A DNA stretch of 64,000 bases, from NCBI GenBank assembly GCA_037384425.1, contig JARROA010000005.1:45656-109655 (forward strand). The letters run 5' to 3'. Under the pieces are notes generated by a model, which searched no databases, had not been told where the DNA came from, and saw only the letters and a list, made by a program, of their open reading frames with translations. The stretch is from Thiodiazotropha sp037384425 (lineage in GTDB: Bacteria; Pseudomonadota; Gammaproteobacteria; Chromatiales; Chromatiaceae). Below are positions 46,128 through 54,301 of this stretch, in pieces (position 1 is the stretch's first letter; every line of letters begins with the position of its first letter). A program made the translations under genes and the position numbers.

Positions 46128-46472
46128 CTATTCGGCGCGGCGGTAGCTGCGCTGGTAGTCGAAGGCCCGCTCGCACTCCGGTAGATCGTAGAACAGGGCG
46201 GGCCGGTTTCCGGCCCGTTCACCGTAATTGCCATGGCGCGGCTCGCAGGCCGACCGCGGCTTGCCCGAGTCCCGCATACACTTCCGAATCATCGCCTCCC
46301 GCAAAGGCGCCAGATGCGCCTGACGCGCCGCCTCACAGGCCTGGTCGAGCTGTGCCTGCCGAGTCGCGCGGTCATCGGCGATCAGGTCACCGGACAAGCC
46401 CAGCGTGAGCAGGACGAAGGCCAGTCTGGCCATTGTCCGCATGTCGGGGTCTCTGTCATCGAATCGCGTCAT
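46128..46472 (-). CDS. Small exported cysteine-containing protein of unknown function
   Basis: A 114-residue frame from the ATG at 46472, which has GGGAG 8 bases before it; ATGs at 46442 and 46433 would leave a tighter signal peptide. The segment MARLAFVLLTLGLSGDLIA is a signal peptide. The mature part is charged with four cysteines (QACEAARQ, RKCMRD, SACEPRHG, PECERAF), likely two disulfides, and ends YQRSYRRAE. Convergent with the MAPEG gene. No family recognised. Confidence 0.65.
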   Translation of the reverse strand: MTRFDDRDPDMRTMARLAFVLLTLGLSGDLIADDRATRQAQLDQACEAARQAHLAPLREAMIRKCMRDSGKPRSACEPRHGNYGERAGNRPALFYDLPECERAFDYQRSYRRAE

Positions 46473-46657
46473 CTGTCCGCTCCCAGCATCCCTATTTTGT
46501 AAGCTGACAGGGTTGGCGGGAGGAGGTTCCGGCTTCCTCACCCGCTTCTGCCACCGACGGCTGACATCACTCTTCGCTTCACCCATAATATCGCCCCCAT
46601 GATCGACACGAGGCTGGCAGGAAGCCGGCCCCAATTTCCAACCAAAAGGAGAACTCG

Positions 46658-47374
46658 ATGAGACCTTCCGGACGCCAGCCAGACCAACTGCGCCCCATCA
46701 CCATCACCCGCAACTACACCAAACACGCAGAAGGCTCGGTGCTGGTCTGCTTCGGCGACACCAAGGTGATCTGCACCGCGTCAGTGGACGAAAACGTCCC
46801 GCGCTTCCTCAAGGGGGCCGGCCAGGGTTGGGTCACGGCGGAGTACGGTATGCTGCCCCGCTCCACCACCGATCGCATGGGCCGTGAGGCGGCACGCGGC
46901 AAGCAGGGCGGACGCACCCTGGAGATCCAGCGCCTGATCGGCCGCTCCCTGCGTGCTGCGGTGGACCTCAAAGCACTGGGCGAACGCACCATCACCCTCG
47001 ACTGCGACGTGATCCAGGCCGACGGCGGTACCCGCACCGCCTCCATCACCGGCGCCTGCGTAGCCCTCGCCGATGCGCTCTCCCGCACCCGCGAACTGGG
47101 CCTGCTCGAGGCTGATCCGATGCTCGGCATGGTCGCCTCGGTCTCCGTTGGCATGTTCGAGGGCGCACCGGTGCTCGACCTGGACTATGCGGAAGACTCC
47201 AACGCCGAGACCGACATGAACGTGGTCATGAACGAACAGGGCGGCTTCATCGAGGTGCAGGGCACCGCTGAGGCAGCGGCCTATACCCGGGACGAACTCA
47301 ACGCCATGCTCGACCTGGCCCATCGCGGCATTGGTCAGATCGTGCAGCTTCAGCGCGACGCGCTGGGGGCTTGA
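46658..47374 (+). CDS. rph: Ribonuclease PH
   Basis: Phosphate-dependent 3'-to-5' exoribonuclease trimming tRNA 3' ends. At 238 residues it is full length. Markers: MRPSGRQPDQLRPITITRNY, the RNA-binding RxxQR-like EIQRLIGRSLRAAVDLKALG, and the phosphate/metal site DCDVIQADGGTRTASITGA plus DLDYAEDSNAETDMNVVM. AAGGAG lies 6 bases before the ATG. Followed by rdgB, as is usual; hemW, often next, is missing. Confidence 0.97.
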   Translation: MRPSGRQPDQLRPITITRNYTKHAEGSVLVCFGDTKVICTASVDENVPRFLKGAGQGWVTAEYGMLPRSTTDRMGREAARGKQGGRTLEIQRLIGRSLRAAVDLKALGERTITLDCDVIQADGGTRTASITGACVALADALSRTRELGLLEADPMLGMVASVSVGMFEGAPVLDLDYAEDSNAETDMNVVMNEQGGFIEVQGTAEAAAYTRDELNAMLDLAHRGIGQIVQLQRDALGA

Positions 47375-47535
47375 GGCGATCCCTTCATCAAAGCGCTACA
47401 GGGAAAAGATCGATCCGTTGCGCGGCTCGGCGACCACTCGGCCCTGCCTGGTTGAACGACCGCCCGTGAGTCCCAGGACCTGCGGAATCGAATCGGAAGT
47501 AGCGTCAACCCATCCATGAAAAGGAAACATGCACT

Positions 47536-48144
47536 ATGACAGGACATCACACAGGCGAGAAGATCGTCTTGGCCAGCAACAACGCCGGCAAGGTGAGAGA
47601 GATCAATCAGCTACTGGCCAGCGAGCACATCGAGGTGGTCCCGCAGCGGGATTTCAACATTCCCGACGCCATCGAGGATGGCCTCAGCTTCGTCGAAAAC
47701 GCCATCAAAAAGGCGCGTCATGCCAGCAGCCTCAGCGGCCTGCCGGCCATCGCCGACGACTCGGGCATCGAAGTCGACGCGCTCAACGGCGCGCCAGGGA
47801 TCTACTCGGCCCGTTTCGCCGGCGCCGATGCCAGCGACGCGGAGAATCTGCAAAAACTACTGGAGCGGATGGCCGACGTACCGGAGGCGAAACGGAGCGC
47901 CCGTTTCCAGTGCCTGATGGTCTACATGCGCCATGCCGAAGACCCGACACCCCTGATCTGCCAGGGCACCTGGGAGGGGCGTATTCTGTACGAACCGAGA
48001 GGTGAAAACGGTTTCGGCTACGACCCCATCTTCTACGTGCCGAGCCACGACTGCAGCTCGGCGGAGTTGTCTGCCGAGGTCAAGAACAGCCTCAGTCACC
48101 GCGGCCAGGCGCTGCAGAAGCTGCTGCAGGCACTCTCGCAATAA
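47536..48144 (+). CDS. rdgB: dITP/XTP pyrophosphatase
   Basis: House-cleaning enzyme that removes deaminated purine triphosphates (ITP, dITP, XTP) from the pool. The 202-residue protein shows the Ham1 motifs: VLASNNAGKVREINQLL at the start, SFVENAIKKARHAS, IADDSGIEVDALNGAPGIYS with the metal-binding aspartates, and FGYDPIFYVPSHDCSSAEL. The 161 bases from rph suggest separate or read-through transcription. Confidence 0.97.
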   Translation: MTGHHTGEKIVLASNNAGKVREINQLLASEHIEVVPQRDFNIPDAIEDGLSFVENAIKKARHASSLSGLPAIADDSGIEVDALNGAPGIYSARFAGADASDAENLQKLLERMADVPEAKRSARFQCLMVYMRHAEDPTPLICQGTWEGRILYEPRGENGFGYDPIFYVPSHDCSSAELSAEVKNSLSHRGQALQKLLQALSQ

Positions 48145-48306
48145 CGCCGAGTCCCCCCGGCCCGCTCCATCACGGGCCGGGGGCTTCATCACATCCCGCC
48201 GCCCCCGCACGGAACCACTCCCCCACGCGCCTGTCACAACAGGCACACGGCCCACCACGACAAGTATCCGTCGACGCCGCCTAAAAACAATGATGAGGAG
48301 GCTCTC

Positions 48307-48873
48307 ATGATCAGACTGCAGCGCATGGCCATTCTGCTATTGGCTACCCTGTTGCCCCTGGCTCAGGCTTGGGCGGACGAGTTCCAGGAGACTGTCGATG
48401 TCTTCAAGCAGGCGGGAGAGAGCGGCCGCTTTTTCGATACCGCCTACGGTTATGCGATCTTTCCCACCATCGGCAAGGGGGGCGCCGTCCTGGGCGGCGC
48501 TTACGGCAAGGGACGGGTCTATGCCCAGGGAACATATACCGGCGACGTCAAGATGACCCAGGTGACGCTGGGTTTCCAGCTCGGCGGCCAGGCCTACAGC
48601 CAGATCATCTTTTTCCAGGACGAGCGGGCCTTTAAGGAGTTCACCGGCGGCAATTTCGAGTTCGGCGCCCAGGCCACCGCGGTCGCCATCACCGCCGGCG
48701 CCTCCGCCGCGGCCACCACCACGGGCAGCTCCGCGGGCGCCAGCGGCGGCAAGCACGATGCCACCACCGTAGGCGATTACCACAAGGGCATGGCAGTCTT
48801 CACCGTGGCCAAGGGCGGCCTCATGTACGAAGCCTCCATCGGCGGACAGAAGTTCAGCTACACGCCCAAGTAA
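48307..48873 (+). CDS. SYLF-domain (YSC84-related) exported protein
   Basis: A 188-residue protein with signal peptide (MIRLQRMAILLLATLLPLAQA). The body matches the bacterial lipid-binding SYLF type: YGYAIFPTIGKGGAVLGGAY, YTGDVKMTQVTLGFQLGGQA and the closing VAKGGLMYEASIGGQKFSY. A low-complexity glycine/serine/alanine stretch at ~140-150 (TTTGSSAGASGGK) interrupts it, as in relatives. GAGGAGG precedes the ATG. Probably periplasmic or surface-associated; function unproven. Confidence 0.88.
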   Translation: MIRLQRMAILLLATLLPLAQAWADEFQETVDVFKQAGESGRFFDTAYGYAIFPTIGKGGAVLGGAYGKGRVYAQGTYTGDVKMTQVTLGFQLGGQAYSQIIFFQDERAFKEFTGGNFEFGAQATAVAITAGASAAATTTGSSAGASGGKHDATTVGDYHKGMAVFTVAKGGLMYEASIGGQKFSYTPK

Positions 48874-48884
48874 ATCCGCAGGGG

Positions 48885-48907
48885 GCGGCCGGCAACTTGG
48901 CGGCCGC
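48885..48907. terminator. Hairpin between convergent SYLF and eptA genes
   Basis: GCGGCCG and CGGCCGC form a perfect 7-bp GC stem with a 9-base loop in the 34-base gap. No T-run. Confidence 0.4.
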
Positions 48908-50512
48908 TCACTCCTTCGTCTTCTCTTTCACCAGATCCTTTAGTGGATCGTAGACACCGGTCTCCACTTCGAACAATCCCAGAACAGTATGAAACACGTT
49001 GTCGTGTGAGTAGCTCTCGTCCAGTTGGGGCAGCAACTGATCTATGCTGATGCCATCCTCCAGAAAGCTGTCGCTGAACCAGAAGATCATCGGCACGCGC
49101 TTCTGTACATCCGGCGCCAGCAGGTCGGGCAGGCCGTGCAGATAGAGGTTGTTCTCACCCAGCGACTCGCCGTGGTCGCTGATGTAGAACATGGCCGCTT
49201 CAAAGCTCTCGCTGTTCTGTTTCAACAGTTCGATCACCCGGCTCAGGAAATAGTCGGTATAGAGAATGGCGTTGTCGTAGGTGTTGTCGATGGCCTGCCG
49301 CTCGCAGTCGGCCAGCTCATTGGTCTGGCATACCGGCGTGAAGCGCTCGTAGGCCGCAGGGTAACGCTTGTAGTAGGCGGGACCGTGGTTACCCATCTGG
49401 TGCAGCACGATAAAGATATCCCCGCTCGGATGTTCATCGATGTAGGTCTGCAGGTTCTCCAGCATACCCACATCCCGGCACTCGCTGTCGCAATCCGGAT
49501 TCACGTCCGGTGACTTGAAGCTCTGGTAGGGTACCCGATCCGCCACCCCTTTGGAGTCGGAGTTGTTGTCGAGCCAGACCACGTTGACCCCGGCCCGCTG
49601 CAGCACATCGAGCAGGTTTTCCGTATGGCTCGCCTTCTCCTTGCTGTAGTCCTCCTGATCGTAGATCGAGAACATGCAGGGTACCGAGACGGCGGTGGAG
49701 GTGCCGCAGGCCCAGGTGTTGGTGAAGCTGGCGATCTTCTCGTTCGCCAGCAGCGGATTGGTCTCGCGGGCATAGCCGTTGAGCGAGAAGTGGTCGGCCC
49801 GCGCCGTCTCGCCCACCACCAGGATCACCAGCTCCCGGTCCTCGTCGGACTCGGGGATCTTGGCGTCTTCACCCACCGTTCGCAGACCCTGCTGCTCCTG
49901 TTTGAAGGCCTTGCCGATGGTCTTGCCGATGGCATAGAGGTAGTAGGAGGGATTGGCGTAGTAGCGCAGGGCTTTGTGCTCACGGGCGAACGATGCATAG
50001 AAACTGCCGAACAGCAGCACCGTGGCCACCGCCAGCACCAGGGCGCCTCCCGCCAGCTTGGCCCGCGAGAAGATCGCCTGGCGCAAGGATTGCTGCACCA
50101 CGGGGACCCGATAGACCAGGAAGGCAGGCACGATGCCGATCAGGAGCAGATAGAGCACCAGTTTGAGACTGATCAGGTCGAGCGACTCCGCCATGTCGGT
50201 CTTCAGTACATTGTCGATCATGTCGTCATCGATGATCACCTGATAGGCATCCATGAAATAGGCGGCAGCGGCAGAAGCCAGCAGGATGACGATGAGCACG
50301 GGCTTGGTCGCCCGGCCGTAACTCAACAACGACAGCAGGATCACGTTGACACATCCGAACAGCACCGCCAGCGACAGCAGGTAGGGAAGATTACCGAGAT
50401 TGAGCGGATAGGCTCCCAGCAGATGCGAGAAGAACGAGAAATTCCCCACCACCAGCAGAAACAGCGCGACACCGAGTATCAGTTTTGAATAGGTCATGCC
50501 AAGCTTCGGCAT
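48908..50512 (-). CDS. eptA: Lipid A phosphoethanolamine transferase EptA
   Basis: Inner-membrane enzyme that moves phosphoethanolamine from phosphatidylethanolamine to lipid A, lowering surface charge and giving tolerance to polymyxin and cationic peptides. The 534 residues have five N-terminal helices (~10-30, 45-65, 72-92, 115-138, 155-175) and a periplasmic alkaline-phosphatase-like domain. Metal and nucleophile motifs: VVGETARADHFSLNGYARET, the nucleophilic threonine in CGTSTAVSVPCMFS, and ISDHGESLGE. Paired cysteines (PDCDSECRD, VCQTNELADC) fit the conserved disulfides. No two-component system is next to it. A PmrAB-type site is not evident upstream. Confidence 0.93.
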   Translation of the reverse strand: MPKLGMTYSKLILGVALFLLVVGNFSFFSHLLGAYPLNLGNLPYLLSLAVLFGCVNVILLSLLSYGRATKPVLIVILLASAAAAYFMDAYQVIIDDDMIDNVLKTDMAESLDLISLKLVLYLLLIGIVPAFLVYRVPVVQQSLRQAIFSRAKLAGGALVLAVATVLLFGSFYASFAREHKALRYYANPSYYLYAIGKTIGKAFKQEQQGLRTVGEDAKIPESDEDRELVILVVGETARADHFSLNGYARETNPLLANEKIASFTNTWACGTSTAVSVPCMFSIYDQEDYSKEKASHTENLLDVLQRAGVNVVWLDNNSDSKGVADRVPYQSFKSPDVNPDCDSECRDVGMLENLQTYIDEHPSGDIFIVLHQMGNHGPAYYKRYPAAYERFTPVCQTNELADCERQAIDNTYDNAILYTDYFLSRVIELLKQNSESFEAAMFYISDHGESLGENNLYLHGLPDLLAPDVQKRVPMIFWFSDSFLEDGISIDQLLPQLDESYSHDNVFHTVLGLFEVETGVYDPLKDLVKEKTKE

Positions 50513-50760
50513 CGTGACAACAGACTCCCCATCGGCATAGTGGTTGATCGTAAGACGGGATTTCCGCGCTCCGGCTGGAGTGGGCGTAATGCGCGCGTAT
50601 CGAAAGCCTCGATATTCTCCATCGGCAGACTTAAGGCTAGCTTAATCAAAACCGACATTATCCACGCTCCCCGGGACCTGAGTCACAGCGAGAACGCGAC
50701 CAATACCTCGGACCAGGCAGAGGCATGGATAGTTTCAAACCGAAACAGGAAAAAACGAAA

Positions 50761-52143
50761 TCAGCCGTAGAGCATCGTCGGCAGCCATGTGGCCAGTTGC
50801 GGCCAGAAGGCGAGCAGTCCCAGCATCAGCAGCTGGATCACGATGAAAGGCGCCACGCCACGATAGATGGCGCCGGTGGTGACCTCGCGCGGGGCCACCC
50901 CACGCAGGTAGAAAAGGGCGAAACCGAAGGGCGGGGTGAGGAAGGAGGTCTGCAGGTTGATGGCGATCATGACGCCGAGCCAGACCGGATCGAGCCCCAT
51001 GGCCAGCAGTACCGGACCGACGATAGGCACCACCACGAAGGTGATCTCGATGAAGTCGAGAATGAAGCCGAGCAGGAACATCACCAGCATCACCACCAGC
51101 ATGGCGCCGACGGTACCGCCGGGCAGGTCGGTGAGCAGATCGGTCACCACCTCGTCGCCGCCGAAGCCGCGGAACACCAGGGAAAAGAGCGCGGCGCCGA
51201 TAAAGATCAGGAAAACCATGCTGGTGACCTTGGTGGTGCCGGTGACCACCGCCTTCAGGGTCGAGAGGTTGAGCTGGCGCTGGAACAGAGCCAGCAGCAT
51301 GGCGCCGATGGCGCCCACAGAGGCCGCTTCCGTGGGAGTGGCGAGTCCGCCCAGGATGGAGCCGAGCACGGCGACGATCAGCAACAGCGGCGGCAACAGC
51401 ACCTTGACCACCCGCAACAGCAGCTGGCGGCGGTCGCTCTCCCGGTCCTGCTCCGGGATCGCCGGCACCGATGCGGGGCGCAGCCAGGCGATCAGCAGCT
51501 GGTAGACCAGATAGAGCAGTACCAGCATCAGCCCCGGAATCAGTGCGCCGACGAAAAGATCGCCCACCGAGACCGTGTCGGGCGAGAAGATCCCCATGTC
51601 GAGTTGGGCCTGCTGGTAGGCGGCGGAGAGCACGTCGCCCAGCAATACCAGGATGATCGAGGGGGGGATGATCTGTCCCAGAGTACCGGAGGCGCAGATG
51701 ACGCCGGTGGAGAAGGCGGGGTCATAGTTGCGTTTGAGCATGGTCGGCAGCGACAGCAGCCCCATGGTGACCACAGTGGCGCCGACGATGCCGGTGCTGG
51801 CCGCCAGCAGCATGCCGACCAGGGTCACCGAGATGCCCAGTCCGCCGCGCAGGGGACCGAACAGGCTGGCCATGGTGTCGAGCAGATTCTCCGCCACCCG
51901 CGAGCGCTCCAGCATCACTCCCATGAAGACGAACAGGGGCACGGCGATCAGGGTCTCGTTGGTCATGATGCCGTAGAGCCGGTTGGGCAGGGCCTGCAGA
52001 AAGGCGTCGTCGAAAGTGCCGGCCATGCCGCCGATCCAGGCGAAGGCCAGGGCGGTGCCGCCGAGAGAGAAGGCCACCGGGTAGCCCAACAGCAGCACCA
52101 GACAGACCGCCAGGAAAAGCAGCAGCGGCAGAATCTCCGCCAT
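50761..52143 (-). CDS. TRAP transporter large membrane subunit (DctM type)
   Basis: A 460-residue, 12-13 helix subunit that couples sodium entry to uptake of organic acids. It starts MAEILPLLLFLAVCLVLLLG at 52143, one base into the stop of the small subunit. Family sequences: VPLFVFMGVMLERSRVAENL, GASTGIVGATVVTMG-like AASTGIVGATVV, SGTLGQIIPPSIILVLLGDV, and GLATPTEAASVGAIGAML. The family needs a periplasmic binding protein (DctP), which is not next to this pair. Confidence 0.93.
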   Translation of the reverse strand: MAEILPLLLFLAVCLVLLLGYPVAFSLGGTALAFAWIGGMAGTFDDAFLQALPNRLYGIMTNETLIAVPLFVFMGVMLERSRVAENLLDTMASLFGPLRGGLGISVTLVGMLLAASTGIVGATVVTMGLLSLPTMLKRNYDPAFSTGVICASGTLGQIIPPSIILVLLGDVLSAAYQQAQLDMGIFSPDTVSVGDLFVGALIPGLMLVLLYLVYQLLIAWLRPASVPAIPEQDRESDRRQLLLRVVKVLLPPLLLIVAVLGSILGGLATPTEAASVGAIGAMLLALFQRQLNLSTLKAVVTGTTKVTSMVFLIFIGAALFSLVFRGFGGDEVVTDLLTDLPGGTVGAMLVVMLVMFLLGFILDFIEITFVVVPIVGPVLLAMGLDPVWLGVMIAINLQTSFLTPPFGFALFYLRGVAPREVTTGAIYRGVAPFIVIQLLMLGLLAFWPQLATWLPTMLYG

Positions 52144-52691
52144 CAGCGGCCAGCCTCCAACTCGCCACCCTGAAGCAGGACCAGCAGACGCCGCAGAGCC
52201 TGCGACAACCCCTGCAGCACCAGCAGCGCGGCCATCACCAGGATCAGGCTCTTCAGCAGGTAGACGCCATCGAGGCCGCCCGCCTCGCGGGAACCCTCGC
52301 GCAGTTCCCAGGACTGGGCCACGTAGTCCCAACTGACGCTGAAGATGAAGAGACAGACCGGCAGCAGCAGAAACAGGGCGCCACCCAGGTCGACCCAGGC
52401 CCGGGTGCGCGGCGTGAATTTGCGATAGAAGATATCGACCCGCACATGGCCTTCGTGCTTGAGCGTGTAGGCGGCCCCGATCAGAAACAGGGCGGCGTGC
52501 ATGTAGGTGACAGATTCCTGCAGCCAGATCCAGCCCAGGTCGAAGGCGTAGCGCAGCACCACGATGACAAAGGTGACCAGCACCATCAGCAGACTCACCC
52601 AGGAGACCGCGCTGCCGAGGAACTCATTGATGCCGTCAAAGAGGTCGGCGGCGGCCGACAAAGCACGGCCCCTGTCAGCCACACCCGCCAT
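52143..52691 (-). CDS. TRAP transporter small membrane subunit (DctQ type)
   Basis: A 182-residue, four-helix partner of the large subunit. I start at 52691 (MAGVADRGRALSAAADLFDG), just past the stop of the preceding gene; the frame is open further but would overlap that gene completely. INEFLGSAVSWVSLLMVLVT and QESVTYMHAALFLIGAAYTL are typical of DctQ. The long form, with ~180 residues, and the ELREGSREAGGLDGVYLLKS segment match the mannitol/chloroaromatic type. Overlaps dctM by 1 base. Confidence 0.9.
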   Translation of the reverse strand: MAGVADRGRALSAAADLFDGINEFLGSAVSWVSLLMVLVTFVIVVLRYAFDLGWIWLQESVTYMHAALFLIGAAYTLKHEGHVRVDIFYRKFTPRTRAWVDLGGALFLLLPVCLFIFSVSWDYVAQSWELREGSREAGGLDGVYLLKSLILVMAALLVLQGLSQALRRLLVLLQGGELEAGR

Positions 52692-52695
52692 CAAC

Positions 52696-53049
52696 TCACC
52701 AGCGCAACAGTATCCACTGGGGGACCGAGATGTTGGTCGGGTCGGTGGAGCGGGAGTCGAACTCACCGTCCCCGTCACGATCGACCAGATAGTAGGGCGG
52801 GCCCTTGATCGGCTGCACCTTGACCATGTAGAGCTGGCCATTGATGCGGTACTCGTAGATGGTCCCCTCCTCCTGCTTGATGATCTTGACCTCGGGCTCG
52901 ATCACCTCGCCGTCGACGATCACCTCCGGCAGCGGCAGCTCAGGCGGTTCCGGTACCGCTTCGGTTTCGGTGTCGGCGTCGGCGGCCATCAGCAGCGGCG
53001 GCAGCAGATACCAGAGCAACAGCAGTGGGGATAGGCGTTTGAACATCAT
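52696..53049 (-). CDS. DUF2782 exported protein
   Basis: A 117-residue protein with signal peptide (MMFKRLSPLLLLWYLLPPLL), an acidic proline-rich spacer (ETEAVPEPPELPLPEVIVDG) and the DUF2782 domain: GTIYEYRINGQLYMVKVQPI and GPPYYLVDRDGDGEFDSR. The DxDxDG-like DRDGDGEFD resembles a calcium loop. The ATG at 53049 has GGAG 8 bases upstream. Its end is 5 bases before dctQ; this link to a TRAP operon is not a usual one. Confidence 0.85.
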   Translation of the reverse strand: MMFKRLSPLLLLWYLLPPLLMAADADTETEAVPEPPELPLPEVIVDGEVIEPEVKIIKQEEGTIYEYRINGQLYMVKVQPIKGPPYYLVDRDGDGEFDSRSTDPTNISVPQWILLRW

Positions 53050-53076
53050 TGATGACTCCACAAGGCGGACAGCGGA

Positions 53077-53799
53077 CTAGAGCTCGAGCAGAATGGCCAG
53101 CTCGGCGGGCGAGGGCTCGAAGCGGCGGCTCTCGTAATGGGCGAAGATAGCGTCCACCACCTCTTTCGGCTGATCGCAGACCTGTACCAGTTCGAGATCC
53201 CCGGGATCGATGGTACCCGCCGGACAGAGAGTATTCCGGAACCAGTCCAGCAAACCCGCCCAGAACTTGCTGCCCACCAGCACGATGGGGATCTCGCGGG
53301 TCTTTCCGGTCTGCACCAGGGTGAGGATCTCCGCCAGCTCGTCGAGGGTGCCGAAGCCGCCCGGCAGCACCACATAGGCCGAGGCGTGCTTGACGAACAT
53401 CACCTTGCGCGCAAAGAAGTGACGGAAGTTGAGAGAGATGTCCTGATAGGGATTGCCGGCCTGCTCCATGGGCAGCTGGATGTTGAGACCGATGCTGGTC
53501 GACTTGCCCTCGAAGGCCCCCTTGTTGGCCGCCTCCATGATGCCGGGGCCACCACCGCTGACCACCGAGAAACCGCTGTCGGAGAGCAACCGGGCGATCT
53601 CCTCGGCGAGGGCGTATTCCGGATGTTCGCGCGGGGTGCGAGCGGAACCGAAAAAGCTGACCGAGGGGCTGATCTGGGCCAGCTGTTCGAAGCCCTCGAC
53701 GAACTCCGCCATGATCTGAAAAACGCGCCAGGACTCGCGCGAAAGCTGACTTTCGTTGCCTGGCCTGGGCCGCTGACGCCGGTCTCGGGTGATTGCCAT
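53077..53799 (-). CDS. LOG-family (TIGR00730) nucleotide 5'-monophosphate phosphoribohydrolase-like protein
   Basis: A 240-residue Rossmann-fold protein. The LOG hallmarks are present: SGGGPGIMEAANKGAFEGKS and PGGFGTLDELAEILTLVQTG (PGGxGTxxE). Members split nucleoside monophosphates or cytokinin ribotides to free base and ribose phosphate; bacterial roles include purine turnover. I start at MAITRDRRQRPRPG (53799); the frame is open much further upstream but enters repeat DNA. It is 27 bases upstream of the DUF2782 gene and probably in the same transcript. Confidence 0.9.
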   Translation of the reverse strand: MAITRDRRQRPRPGNESQLSRESWRVFQIMAEFVEGFEQLAQISPSVSFFGSARTPREHPEYALAEEIARLLSDSGFSVVSGGGPGIMEAANKGAFEGKSTSIGLNIQLPMEQAGNPYQDISLNFRHFFARKVMFVKHASAYVVLPGGFGTLDELAEILTLVQTGKTREIPIVLVGSKFWAGLLDWFRNTLCPAGTIDPGDLELVQVCDQPKEVVDAIFAHYESRRFEPSPAELAILLEL

Positions 53800-53920
53800 G
53801 GATGCTCTGCTCGTACGTAAAACGGCATCATAGCAAGCCGCACGCGTTTTCTCATCAGCAAGGTCATTACCCTGTTTATTGAGAGGGCAATCCGCAACTG
53901 AACACAGTTTTGGCCTTGGT

Positions 53921-53994
53921 GTAGGGTAGGGCCCTGCCCCACCATTCCAGACCATAGGAAAACACGATTCGTGTGGGGCAGGGCCCCACCCTAC
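53921..53994. repeat. 74-bp GC-rich inverted-repeat element
   Basis: Left arm GTAGGGTAGGGCCCTGCCCC (53921 on) and right arm GTGTGGGGCAGGGCCCCACC (53971 on) are near-perfect complements around a ~25-base AT-richer loop. Each arm also contains its own GGGGCAGGGCCC-type palindrome. Related fragments are at 12802, 3605 and 16765. Confidence 0.75.
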
Positions 53995-54038
53995 CTCACC
54001 ATTCAGTCCACAAATAGACACAAAAGAACGCGAATATT

Positions 54039-54111
54039 GTGTAGGGTGCGGCTTGCCGCACCGTCTACCGCCCGATTCATGATATTTGGTGCGGCAAGCC
54101 GCACCCTACAC
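54039..54111. repeat. 73-bp element with perfect 24-bp inverted repeats
   Basis: Left arm 54039-54062 and right arm 54088-54111 are exact complements (GTGTAGGGTGCGGCTTGCCG...). Each arm is itself a near-perfect palindrome. It is the cleanest copy of the family seen at 3540, 31693 and 33161. With the element just before it, it fills the 502-base gap upstream of rep; 54112-54301 shows nothing else but probably the rep promoter. Confidence 0.8.
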
Positions 54112-54301
54112 GATTTACAATTGAGTGATTTCTCGAACGGCAATAAATCGTGAGTCAGGGTGGCGTCCTCCGCATAATCCCCCTCTTCTCTCCTTTGCGG
54201 ACTTACCAACAACTTCACCTGCCATAGCCATCGCCAGTTGAAATAGAACCCACCTCCCCGTAATCTTGCGCCTCTCCGATCCCCCTTGGAAACGATCCCG
54301 T

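Noticed and set aside
50725..52173. 482-codon frame opposite the TRAP large subunit
   Set aside because: Consists mainly of H, Q, D, E and G residues, the mirror of leucine- and alanine-rich membrane helices; not a gene.
53077..54021. Longer start (54021) for the LOG-family protein
   Set aside because: The added 74 codons cross a GC-rich inverted repeat element; family similarity begins after the ATG at 53799.
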